DNA of 64,000 bases from Ravibacter sp964562455 (GTDB lineage Bacteria > Bacteroidota > Bacteroidia > Cytophagales > Spirosomataceae), in assembly GCA_964562455.1 (NCBI GenBank), contig CAZLTN010000020.1, positions 1 to 64,000 on the forward strand, read 5' to 3'. The notes below the pieces were generated by a model that saw only the letters and a list, made by a program, of their open reading frames with translations, did not search any database and was not told the origin of the DNA. A program made the translations under genes and the position numbers. Of the stretch, positions 25,753 through 33,526 are shown in pieces. Within the stretch, counting starts at the first letter, position 1; every line of letters begins with the position of its first letter.

Positions 25753-26670
25753 CTATTCTTTATACCCCAACTGCTTGAGACGAAGCTCATTGTTACGCCA
25801 ATCGGGGTCAACTTTTACTCGTGTTTCCAGGAACACCTTTTTTTGAAAAAAGGTCTCCAGGTCTTTCCTTGCCTGGATCCCTATCTTTTTAAGCATCGCT
25901 CCCTTTTCTCCTATCACAATGCCTTTCTGGCTGTTACGCTCTACCAGGATTTCCGCCAGGATTACGATAAGATCTTCCTTTTCTTTAAATTCACGGACTA
26001 TTACTTCGCTGCTATAAGGTATTTCCTGTTTGTAATTAAGGAAGATCTTCTCCCTTATAATCTCAGACGCAAAGAACCTTTCGGGCCTGTCGGTAAGGTC
26101 ATCGTCCGGGAAGTAGGCGGGATGCTCGGGCAGCAGGTTAACAAGGACGTCCAGTATCCCGTCTGTATTATAACGGTGAAGTGCCGATATGACGGCGACA
26201 TGAACCGGGTTCATCACCTCTTTCCACTCGGCAATCTTCGCTTCGATCGCCTGCTGGTCGGACAGATCCATTTTATTAAGCACCAGTACTACCGGGGCAT
26301 CGGTCCTTTCCAGCAGCGGCAATGCTTCGTGGCTTGCAGCCTTTTCGCCCGGTTCGGTCACAAACAGGATGGCATCGGCGTCTTCCAGCGATCCTTTTAC
26401 AAACGCCATCATGGAGTCGTGGAGCTTATAGGAAGATTTCAGGATACCCGGGGTATCGGAATATACCAGTTGAAAGGGCGCCCCGTCGCTGACGCCATTC
26501 AGGATGCCCATGATCCTGTGCCTGGTCGTCTGCGCCTTGGAGGTCACGATCGAGAGCGACTCTCCTACCAGGACGTTCATCAAGGTCGATTTGCCTACAT
26601 TGGGCTTTCCTATGATGCTCACAAAACCCGAACGCTGCCTGCCCGGCTGACTAACATGATTCGCTTCCAA
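25753..26670 (-). CDS. era: GTPase Era
   Basis: A 305-residue GTPase for small-subunit maturation, with GKPNVGKSTLMN (G1), DTPG (G3), NKMD (G4) and a C-terminal KH RNA-binding domain (VIGEKGAMLKKIGIQARKDLE). The only in-frame start before the GTPase core is TTG 26670; I found no ATG in frame upstream, so TTG is accepted with some doubt. A -7 element (26717-26724) lies about 47 bases upstream. It is the first gene of the era-der transcript and is divergent from the initiator tRNA. Confidence 0.93.
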   Translation of the reverse strand: MEANHVSQPGRQRSGFVSIIGKPNVGKSTLMNVLVGESLSIVTSKAQTTRHRIMGILNGVSDGAPFQLVYSDTPGILKSSYKLHDSMMAFVKGSLEDADAILFVTEPGEKAASHEALPLLERTDAPVVLVLNKMDLSDQQAIEAKIAEWKEVMNPVHVAVISALHRYNTDGILDVLVNLLPEHPAYFPDDDLTDRPERFFASEIIREKIFLNYKQEIPYSSEVIVREFKEKEDLIVILAEILVERNSQKGIVIGEKGAMLKKIGIQARKDLETFFQKKVFLETRVKVDPDWRNNELRLKQLGYKE

Positions 26671-26716
26671 AATACGCTGGTTTTTAAAAAATTTGTCTGA
26701 GAAGAAAATGCTTTTG

Positions 26717-26724
26717 CAAAGTTA
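26717..26724 (-). promoter_or_regulatory. -7 element for era
   Basis: Reads TAACTTTG on the minus strand, an exact TAnnTTTG match. It lies one base from the -33 TTG of the divergent tRNA promoter, so the two promoters are interlocked. Confidence 0.5.
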
Positions 26725-26725
26725 G

Positions 26726-26755
26726 TTGTTTTTTAAAAATTCTTTACTACCTTTG
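26726..26755 (+). promoter_or_regulatory. Promoter of the initiator tRNA
   Basis: TTG at 26726-26728, a 19-base A/T-rich spacer, and TACCTTTG at 26748-26755. It is a near-ideal Bacteroidota promoter; the tRNA begins 22 bases later. Confidence 0.75.
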
Positions 26756-26777
26756 CAGTCCCATTACATAACAATAC

Positions 26778-26850
<73 letters not shown>

Positions 26851-26855
26851 CGAAG

Positions 26856-26890
26856 AAAAGGTCGGCAAAGATGCCGGCCTTTTGTGTTTT
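26856..26890 (+). terminator. Terminator of the initiator tRNA
   Basis: Stem AAAAGGTCGGC (26856-26866) and GCCGGCCTTTT (26873-26883) with one G-T wobble, a six-base loop and further T residues to 26890. Confidence 0.8.
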
Positions 26891-27181
26891 TGGATCAGCG
26901 CTTTGAACTGATCATTCCCGTCGGAAAATTCTACAAGACACCGGCTGGGCCGTCCGGCTCCGGGCAGATTATCTCCCTCAAGCCGGCCCCGGAGGCCCGG
27001 GTATAAATGTGTATTGGGTGACCGGAATATTAAATCCATATAGAAGTTCAAGATTTTTTTAAAAGACATGGCCTTTCGACTCCCCCCACGTTTTTACAAA
27101 CTCCGTAGTACTATATCCGTGTAATCAAGTAATTTCTAAAAAAGAAAAAATTCTTACAACTCGCACTGAGACATGCATTTT
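26891..27181. other. Intergenic region with no recognised feature
   Basis: About 290 bases between the tRNA terminator and the sialidase-like gene. The first half is G+C-rich (around 26940-27000) and the second A/T-rich. I see no convincing promoter, RNA or coding signal in it. Confidence 0.5.
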
Positions 27182-28414
27182 ATGAAAAAATTTCTTAACC
27201 CGACAACACTGGTGACATTGTTGATATTGTCTGGCTCGCTCCTTACCCCTTCAAAAGCGCAACAACGTGTAAAAAATGCCCGGCATTCTGTAATCTATCA
27301 TCAGCCGGGCCGCTTTGCCGGATGGCCTGCGAATAACGGCGTCTATATCTTCGACGGCAATGAAATCCTTGTCGGATTTACTGAAGCGCAGTATCAAAAA
27401 AGAGACGGACACAATGCCAACAAACCTTTTTTAAGCTGGCTGGCGCGCAGCACGGACGGCGGAAAATCCTGGACAGCCGGCAATCCCGATAATTTTGCAG
27501 GAGATTTTGGCGATGTTCCCGATTTGAAAACCGTAGATGCCCCGATCAATTTTAAGCATCCGGGATTTGCCATGCGGGTAGTCGGCTCTGCCTATCACGG
27601 AGCGGAGGACAACAGGGCACATTTTTTCTACTCCTATGACAAAGGAAAAACATGGCAGGGTCCGTATACCTTCGGAAATCTGCTCGCCTGGCCTGAGTTT
27701 TCAAACACGAAGCTAAACGCCCTGACGCCGAGAACAGATTATATCGTTACAGGTGATAAAGAGTGCCTGCTGTTTTTCTCCATAAGAACGGACGAAGTAT
27801 TTGCCTCCGACCGGCTTTTTTGCGTCAGGACAACAGACGGCGGGAAAAGCTTTCAATTTCAGGGTTGGGTAGTAGGACCTGCAGAAATCCCAGGGAACTA
27901 TGTCAAAGTAAATTTATTTGACGATCCTGCCCGGAATCCGTATGCAAATGAATGCCGCGCCGCTATGTCGCAATCCGAAAGGCTTGATGACGGCACCATC
28001 GTTTCGGTGATACGGCGGAAGTTCATTACAAAAGACCGCAAGGAATTACATTGGCTGGACGCCTACTCTTCCGGTGATGGCGGAAAAACCTGGCGGTTCC
28101 TGTCTAAAATAGCTGATACAGGAGGCGAAAACGGTAATCCTCCGGCTTTTACAACCACCAAAGACGGTCGCCTGTGCGTCGTGTATGGAGAGCGGGACCA
28201 TGGCACTATCCGCGTGATCTACAGCTCCGACAAAGGTAAAACTTGGAGCGCTCCTCAAATCCTGATGGACGGCTTCTGGTCGGAAGACATGCAGCTCAAT
28301 GACCTGGGCTACCCGCGCGTCGTACGTCGCAAAGACGGCAAAATGGTGGCCATGTATTATTACTCTACCAAAGAAAAGCTCCACCACCTGCGGGCTACAA
28401 TCTGGGAGCCATAA
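27182..28414 (+). CDS. Secreted BNR-repeat sialidase-like protein
   Basis: A 410-residue protein with a signal peptide (MKKFLNPTTLVTLLILSGSLLTPSKAQ) and at least five Asp-box motifs: STDGGKSW, SYDKGKTW, TTDGGKSF, SSGDGGKTW and SSDKGKTW, spaced as in a six-bladed propeller. Sialidase-superfamily proteins use such blades, but the catalytic arginine triad cannot be confirmed by eye, so activity on sialic acid is uncertain; it could be another exo-glycosidase or a carbohydrate-binding propeller. No sialic-acid catabolic genes are nearby. ATG 27182 is preferred over 27173. Confidence 0.8.
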   Translation: MKKFLNPTTLVTLLILSGSLLTPSKAQQRVKNARHSVIYHQPGRFAGWPANNGVYIFDGNEILVGFTEAQYQKRDGHNANKPFLSWLARSTDGGKSWTAGNPDNFAGDFGDVPDLKTVDAPINFKHPGFAMRVVGSAYHGAEDNRAHFFYSYDKGKTWQGPYTFGNLLAWPEFSNTKLNALTPRTDYIVTGDKECLLFFSIRTDEVFASDRLFCVRTTDGGKSFQFQGWVVGPAEIPGNYVKVNLFDDPARNPYANECRAAMSQSERLDDGTIVSVIRRKFITKDRKELHWLDAYSSGDGGKTWRFLSKIADTGGENGNPPAFTTTKDGRLCVVYGERDHGTIRVIYSSDKGKTWSAPQILMDGFWSEDMQLNDLGYPRVVRRKDGKMVAMYYYSTKEKLHHLRATIWEP

Positions 28415-28423
28415 CATATAAGG

Positions 28424-28462
28424 CGGATCCGGGACTCAGCCTTCCAGCCTGTACCGGATCCG
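28424..28462. repeat. Inverted repeat at the junction of two convergent genes
   Basis: CGGATCCGG (28424-28432) and CCGGATCCG (28454-28462) pair perfectly around a 21-base loop. The right arm is inside the last codons of the downstream minus-strand gene. There is no T tract; a bidirectional transcript-end hairpin is possible. Confidence 0.5.
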
Positions 28463-30172
28463 TCTCACCTGTTCTTTTGCTGTCGGACAGAAAACAGCCA
28501 GTTTGTATTCGTTCCCCTTTTTCAGAACATTGCCGAAGTTTTCCTGCAGTAAAAATCCTTTTTTAAAGTATTCCCCGTCGACTACCATGTTGTACCGCCC
28601 GTTCCTTTGAGGGCGGGCAGCAAACAGGTAAATATTAGCTTCATCGTAAACCACCACGTAAATACCCTCGAAATGATTGCCGACAGACGGGTATTCGTCC
28701 GTTCTGACATCCAGGCATTTACCCTGAAACCCCTGGCAATTTTCCGACTCCGATATTTCTACCTGCTCCAGTACCGGCGCTTCTTCCAGCGCCTTCCTCG
28801 TAAGCTGTGGAAAAACCTGGTGAAATACAAAAACCGGATCCGGGTTCGCGGCCATCGAATCGCTCAGCATCTTGCTTGCACCTTCATAAAATGCCGTATG
28901 GCGATAGATGACCCATTCCCCGTTATTTTTATAGTTAAACAGGCCGGCAATAAAATTGGATTTAAAATTGCTGAATTTCTCATAATAAGAATAATAGCCG
29001 AGAACAAGTATCACGAGGCTCATAATACCGAAAACCAGGCCTACCAGCTTCTTCCTTTCGAAATAAATGAGGCAACCCCAGTATACTATTATCCAAAACA
29101 GCATGGAATAGATCTTATAACGGCTCGACAACGTAGTCATCGCCGCTCCCGCTGTCCTGGAGTAGGCCATTACCAGGGCTGTCACCAGGAGAAACGCCGC
29201 CATTCCCAGCCATGCGTATTGAATGTTCCTGCGGCCGGACTCTCCGTCCGGGCGGGAAGTATCTTTCAGAAATATTAATGATCCGTAACTGATCGCGGCA
29301 AATAACGTTACCCCGAGCAACGTCGCCGGGATATTGGCTGAAACAAAAGGCGAGTTGATATTTTCGCTGTAATCCAGAATCCCGCCGATAAACGCGAAAA
29401 AATTGTAGAGCAGGTACATCGGCTTTCTGAAATGCGCGCTGAACCCGAAAGCATCGGTACTGCTGGCGGAAAAGAAATTCATGAAGTACAACCCGATTGC
29501 CGCAACGCTTGCCAACCCCCATATAAAAGCTATCCTGAACCGCTTCTGATAAATCAATAACACAAGACCTACCAGGAGCACGAACATCCCGTTACCAAAG
29601 GAAAAAGTAGCCAGCAAGGCCGTAAACAACGGCCACGCAATGCCAGATTCGCGATTACATGCCAGCAGGTAAACGGTCAGAAGACCTAAAAAAGCTACCG
29701 GCATATAAACTGTACTGGCTCCGGCCCAAAGGTTTCCCTCGTAGGTGACAGGGCTGAACAGGATCAGCACTACCGGGATCAGGAAATAGAGAGAGGCTCC
29801 GAGTTTCCTGATTACCTTCCAGAAAAGAATGGTAAATGCGACCAGCGTCAGATTACCGATAAGCGCAATGGTAATAAAGTTGACATTACCTGTCAGCCAG
29901 TATGACAAAAGAGCGGAAAACCGGGAATAGACAATACGGTGTTCTACCCACTGCTGGGTAAGAAGCACGAAACGCTCATAAAATGTCGACGCATCCTTAA
30001 ATTGTTGCGTGAAAAGCATCAGGCAATAGAGATCGTCTCCATTGGGGATATTCGCGGTATTGGCTATGATCAGCGAAAAGAAAAACCCGATAAGCAAAAC
30101 GCATATTACGAGGGCGAGGTCATGCGCCGGTTTCCCGCGCAAGGAGCCATAGCTGCGACTTGTATTTTCCAA
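28436..30172 (-). CDS. Polytopic membrane protein, possibly GT-C-like
   Basis: A 578-residue protein with about 11 hydrophobic helices over residues 18-420 and a soluble C-terminal domain of about 150 residues. The segment NGDDLYCL after the first helix resembles the aspartate-bearing first loop of GT-C glycosyltransferases and related polytopic proteins, but no diagnostic motif is certain. The only start consistent with the frame is TTG 30172; an in-frame stop lies about 25 bases upstream. A good promoter lies at 30243-30273. Function is not recognised; a role in cell-surface glycan assembly is a guess from architecture. Confidence 0.7.
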   Translation of the reverse strand: MENTSRSYGSLRGKPAHDLALVICVLLIGFFFSLIIANTANIPNGDDLYCLMLFTQQFKDASTFYERFVLLTQQWVEHRIVYSRFSALLSYWLTGNVNFITIALIGNLTLVAFTILFWKVIRKLGASLYFLIPVVLILFSPVTYEGNLWAGASTVYMPVAFLGLLTVYLLACNRESGIAWPLFTALLATFSFGNGMFVLLVGLVLLIYQKRFRIAFIWGLASVAAIGLYFMNFFSASSTDAFGFSAHFRKPMYLLYNFFAFIGGILDYSENINSPFVSANIPATLLGVTLFAAISYGSLIFLKDTSRPDGESGRRNIQYAWLGMAAFLLVTALVMAYSRTAGAAMTTLSSRYKIYSMLFWIIVYWGCLIYFERKKLVGLVFGIMSLVILVLGYYSYYEKFSNFKSNFIAGLFNYKNNGEWVIYRHTAFYEGASKMLSDSMAANPDPVFVFHQVFPQLTRKALEEAPVLEQVEISESENCQGFQGKCLDVRTDEYPSVGNHFEGIYVVVYDEANIYLFAARPQRNGRYNMVVDGEYFKKGFLLQENFGNVLKKGNEYKLAVFCPTAKEQVRRIRYRLEG

Positions 30173-30242
30173 ACAGAAAGTGATTTAATAAAAGCTTACC
30201 GCTGAACTGTCCGAACAGGAAGCACATTCTATCAAAATTGCT

Positions 30243-30273
30243 CAAAATTAAGCCTTTTACAGTCATGATCCAA
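30243..30273 (-). promoter_or_regulatory. Promoter for the polytopic membrane protein gene
   Basis: On the minus strand: TTG (30273-30271), a 20-base spacer, TAATTTTG (30250-30243). Both elements and spacing fit the Bacteroidota consensus; the leader would be about 65 bases. Confidence 0.6.
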
Positions 30274-30339
30274 TAAAGGCATCCGGATCATCCCGGACCT
30301 GCGCCTGCGCACGAACCCGATACCAGGTCAGTACAAAAT

Positions 30340-30377
30340 AAGGAGCCTCTGCAGTCATGAGACTGCAGAGGCTCCTT
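30340..30377 (-). terminator. Strong terminator after mscL
   Basis: A perfect 17-bp stem (arms 30340-30356 and 30361-30377) with a four-base loop. On the minus strand it is followed by ATTTTG, so it ends the mscL operon; the A run at 30378-30382 gives it a T tract in neither direction longer than five. Confidence 0.85.
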
Positions 30378-30393
30378 AAAAACCACAGTTATT

Positions 30394-30726
30394 CTATGCT
30401 TCCTTTTTCATGCTGTCGCTCAGCTTGGCTCTATTTGCCATTTTCACTATAAGGAAGATAACCCAGGCAATAAGAAGGAATTGGATCACCTGGTTCAAAA
30501 AGCTGCCGTACCTGATCGCTACTTCAGCAGTTTCACCCTCAGCCTCCTTCAAAACGAATTTAAGCTGATCAAAATCCACCCCTCCGATAATCAACCCCAG
30601 GATAGGATTAATGATATCATCGACCAGAGAAGTGGTTATTTTTCCGAATGCGGCACCAATGATAACACCGACAGCAAGGTCGAGCACGTTACCCTGGGCA
30701 ATGAAGGTTTTGAATTCTTTAAGCAT
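30394..30726 (-). CDS. mscL: Large-conductance mechanosensitive channel MscL
   Basis: A 110-residue channel subunit, shorter than the 136 residues of E. coli but normal for this phylum. The N-terminal amphipathic stretch and first helix read FKTFIAQGNVLDLAVGVIIGAAFGKITTSLVDDIINPILG, the gate-forming family signature; the second helix is QFLLIAWVIFLIVKM. It opens at high membrane tension to release solutes during osmotic downshock. It is the last gene of an operon that begins with an ECF sigma factor and also encodes an MscS-type channel; a strong terminator follows. Confidence 0.95.
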   Translation of the reverse strand: MLKEFKTFIAQGNVLDLAVGVIIGAAFGKITTSLVDDIINPILGLIIGGVDFDQLKFVLKEAEGETAEVAIRYGSFLNQVIQFLLIAWVIFLIVKMANRAKLSDSMKKEA

Positions 30727-30762
30727 ACTAAAGATTTTTAGGTTATTTGTTAAATTATAATG

Positions 30763-31680
30763 TTAAAAAGTGTATAAAAACCCTACAGACAATACCTGCG
30801 CCCATTGTACCTTCGCGATCTGGTCGTCATCATACAGCATTATAACCCCAAGATTGACGTTGAAATATTTGTTTATTTTGGCCGTTATATTTGCATCAAG
30901 CCGATGGTCTGTATGAAACGCCGTATTTCTGTGCTTATTTGAAGCGGCAAACATCTGGTACCTCCATTTCAGGTTAATGTCTTTTGCTATATCCTTGTCA
31001 AAATTGGCGATCAATTGGGCGAGCGCTATTTCATTGCGAACCTTCTTCCCTATTGCCACACCATAATTTGTTTCACCCGGAGTATTCCGGTATAGTTCGG
31101 TGTCGGTTACAAAAGTCTGCCGCAGCGCCCCCGGCGAAAAGGTTACGAAGAAATACGGAACGGGATTGTACTGGATACCTATGGCCTCGGTCAGGTAACC
31201 GGGTGCCATAAAACTGGAAATTTTCTTGCGGATTTCCTTTCCGTCCGTGTCGGTTTCAAAGCTGTAGCCGGGTGCAAACTGGGTAAGGAAATTGATGTTT
31301 CCTACAAGGCTCCAGTTTTTACTTAGTTCGTAACCATATTTGGAGTCAAAAAACAAACGGTCGAAGCTCTTGCGGGCAGCCAGGCCTTCATTTTTTACGA
31401 TACCGTACTGGGACTGAAGATCGTTTCTCCAGGTATGCTTACCTTTTTTAAACTCTCTTAATGCATTGAAAAACACACCTAAAGAGATTGAATTGACACC
31501 TCCCCCCGTCCAGGCGTTATTAAACGATCCCTGGTTGAAGTTTGCTCCAAATTCGGTCTTACTTTTCCATGTGGTATCTTTTACTGCTTTGGTCAGAGCG
31601 GCTATATCCGGATTTTGCGCCTGTGCTGCTAAAGCAAAGGTCAGACCGGCACATAAAAAACTGAATCTTAAAAACTTCAT
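30763..31680 (-). CDS. DUF3078 outer-membrane-type protein
   Basis: A 305-residue protein with signal peptide (MKFLRFSFLCAGLTFALAAQAQ) and the DUF3078 opening TEFGANFNQGSFNNAWTGGGVNSISLG. Alternating hydrophobic strands through to a C-terminal LSVGFLYTF ending suggest a small outer-membrane beta barrel. Function is unknown. It lies between the MscS-type gene and mscL with gaps of 37 and 36 bases, so a role in envelope or osmotic stress is suggested by context. Confidence 0.82.
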   Translation of the reverse strand: MKFLRFSFLCAGLTFALAAQAQNPDIAALTKAVKDTTWKSKTEFGANFNQGSFNNAWTGGGVNSISLGVFFNALREFKKGKHTWRNDLQSQYGIVKNEGLAARKSFDRLFFDSKYGYELSKNWSLVGNINFLTQFAPGYSFETDTDGKEIRKKISSFMAPGYLTEAIGIQYNPVPYFFVTFSPGALRQTFVTDTELYRNTPGETNYGVAIGKKVRNEIALAQLIANFDKDIAKDINLKWRYQMFAASNKHRNTAFHTDHRLDANITAKINKYFNVNLGVIMLYDDDQIAKVQWAQVLSVGFLYTF

Positions 31681-31717
31681 GAAACTGAATTAAAATTGAG
31701 TGTGAGAAAAAAACTGG

Positions 31718-32548
31718 TTAAGACTTGAATATTTCTACCCGTTGCGACTGAAAATACCTGAGAGGCAGTACAACACGGGCATCGTCGGTTTTGATAACCA
31801 CGGAAAGATTGTCTATTTCTATAATCTCCCCTTTTATTCCGTCGACTTTAACGATCTGTCCCACATTATATTTCTTCTTGCTGTAAAAAGAGGCGATAAT
31901 ATTACTCAATACATCTTTCGAGGCAAGACCATAGCCTATCGCGAAAGCGACCACTATTCCTCCGAAAATAATGATGAAACTCGATTCCAGCAGCTCGGTA
32001 TTGATCCCGATCTGTGCAAGTGCCGAAATAAACGTAATGACCAGGAAGAACCCGAAGACCAGGTTGCCGATCAGCTTTGCGGAAGGAATGTTAAACGATT
32101 TACACAGCGTTATAACCCCCGACTTGATAATATCCGAAACGATAATCCCCACCTGCAGCATAATCGCCCCTGCGATAAGCTTCGGTATGAAGTTCACCAC
32201 TGAAAGCACCATACTGGTAATGGTTTCCACACCCAGTATTTCGGTAGCAGCGGTGAGAAACATCAGGATAATAAAATAGTAAAGTGCCGTTGCTACCAGG
32301 CTGCTGAGCTTTATTTCCGCCTTGATCTGCTTGATAAAGCCTATCTGGTTCAACCTTTCTCCTATCCTGTCGAATCCTACCCGGCCCAGGATATTCCTTA
32401 CAATAGCCCTGATAAAATTAGCCACAAAGTAGCCGATGAGCAGCACGACGATACACCCGATGATCCGGGGAACAAAATCAATAAACTGCGTAATAAGGGA
32501 GTTAAATGTATTTTTAAGAATATCCGTGATATTATAAAAACTCTCCAT
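31718..32548 (-). CDS. MscS-family mechanosensitive ion channel
   Basis: A 276-residue membrane protein. Four or five hydrophobic helices precede the MscS pore region GGIVVAFAIGYGLASKDVLSNIIASFYSKKKYNVGQIVKVDGIKGEIIEIDNLSVVIKTDDARVVLPLRYF, which contains the beta-domain typical of MscS. The early repeats (FVPRIIGCIVVLLIGYFVANFIR and FIPKLIAGAIMLQVGIIVSDIIKSG) are the TM_helix units seen in the YkuT-like or Synechocystis-type branch. It would relieve moderate turgor. It is embedded in the sigma-mscL operon, 28 bases after the 66-residue gene. Confidence 0.9.
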   Translation of the reverse strand: MESFYNITDILKNTFNSLITQFIDFVPRIIGCIVVLLIGYFVANFIRAIVRNILGRVGFDRIGERLNQIGFIKQIKAEIKLSSLVATALYYFIILMFLTAATEILGVETITSMVLSVVNFIPKLIAGAIMLQVGIIVSDIIKSGVITLCKSFNIPSAKLIGNLVFGFFLVITFISALAQIGINTELLESSFIIIFGGIVVAFAIGYGLASKDVLSNIIASFYSKKKYNVGQIVKVDGIKGEIIEIDNLSVVIKTDDARVVLPLRYFQSQRVEIFKS

Positions 32549-32576
32549 GAGGTGTTATGCGGTTTTTTTAGATAAG

Positions 32577-32777
32577 CTATTCATTATCTTGCGGTGTGCC
32601 GGAAATCGAGGAAATCGCTTTTATCGCTGCCATAAAAAAGCCTGCCCCGAAAAGCGTGACTACCTGGAGCGAATCCTTAATAAGGTCTATCTCCGACACC
32701 AGGCTCGTTTTAAGGTATTCAGGAACGCTCCCTTCCGCCTCAAGCTGCTTTAAAATATCACTGTTCGAATTATCCAT
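32577..32777 (-). CDS. 66-residue single-helix membrane protein
   Basis: A small protein starting at ATG 32777, four bases after the sigma-factor stop. It has an acidic/polar N-terminal half (DILKQLEAEGSVPEYLKTSLVSEIDLIKDS) and one hydrophobic helix (VVTLFGAGFFMAAIKAISSI) near the C-terminus. I do not recognise the family. The close spacing to an ECF sigma gene and the membrane helix make a regulatory partner (anti-sigma or tethering role) an attractive but untested idea; it could also be an accessory subunit of the adjacent channel. Confidence 0.65.
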   Translation of the reverse strand: MDNSNSDILKQLEAEGSVPEYLKTSLVSEIDLIKDSLQVVTLFGAGFFMAAIKAISSISGTPQDNE

Positions 32778-32781
32778 TCCG

Positions 32782-33381
32782 TCAGAATTTTGTAATGATC
32801 TCGGAAATGAGTTTTGCCAGGAAAGCAATCAGCAGTATCAATACTTCCAGGTATTTCTTCCGCAGGTTCTCGCGTGACCTCAGAAGCCGCATTTTCACCG
32901 CACTTTCAGTTATCCTGAAAACACTTGCTATATCGCGGATACTCAGGTCATCCAGGTATTTCATCATCAGGATACTCCTTTCTTCCGTAGAAAGATGATC
33001 GATGGCCCGGTGCAGCCTTCTCGCGTCCGTATCCCTTTCTTCGATGAGGACCGAAACATCCACATCTTCGTCTGCAACTTCCAGTTCTTCCTCGAGATTC
33101 GTTTCCCCACGCTTCTTATTGACCCTGAGCTGATCCATACAATAGTTATACGTAATGGAATACAGCCATGTCGAAAAACGCGCCTCTTCTTTAAAGCTTC
33201 CCAGCTTAAAGATCAGCTTCAAAAATATATCATGTGTAAAGTCTTCAGCGCGGGCACTGTCCTTAACCAGTGTCAGGCACTTCCTGTACACTTTGTCGGC
33301 GTAACGCTCATACAACTCCTCGAAAAAACTATTCTTCTGAGTGAGTACAAAAAGCCGGACTAATTCTTCGTCTGAATGCAC
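32782..33381 (-). CDS. ECF-type RNA polymerase sigma factor with hydrophobic C-terminal tail
   Basis: A 199-residue sigma factor with GTG start. Region 2 reads FEELYERYADKVYRKCLTLVKDSARAEDFTHDIFLKLIFKLGSFKEEARFSTWLYSITYN, region 4 reads LSTEERSILMMKYLDDLSIRDIASVFRITESAVKMRLLRSRENLRKK. After region 4 comes an unusual strongly hydrophobic tail, LEVLILLIAFLAKLISEIITKF (about residues 178-199), long enough to span or dip into the membrane. It heads the operon containing a tiny membrane protein, an MscS-type channel, DUF3078 and mscL. The tail could tether the factor until an envelope signal arrives; this is inference. Confidence 0.88.
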   Translation of the reverse strand: MHSDEELVRLFVLTQKNSFFEELYERYADKVYRKCLTLVKDSARAEDFTHDIFLKLIFKLGSFKEEARFSTWLYSITYNYCMDQLRVNKKRGETNLEEELEVADEDVDVSVLIEERDTDARRLHRAIDHLSTEERSILMMKYLDDLSIRDIASVFRITESAVKMRLLRSRENLRKKYLEVLILLIAFLAKLISEIITKF

Positions 33382-33468
33382 TTTGACTTTATTTACCTAA
33401 AGACTGAAAAATACAAAAAAAGTAACGACGGCACACAGGAATATGAGTAGCAGAATAATCTGCATCAA

Positions 33469-33504
33469 AAAACGCTTTACTTTTCGAAAAAAGCAAAGCG
33501 TTTT
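33469..33504 (-). terminator. Terminator after tsf
   Basis: Outer arms AAAACGCTTT (33469-33478) and AAAGCGTTTT (33495-33504) with inner CTTTT/AAAAG pairing. On the minus strand it is followed by six T residues. It separates the ribosomal operon from the downstream sigma-factor operon. Confidence 0.85.
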
Positions 33505-33526
33505 ATAAAACAGGCGGTAAAAACGC

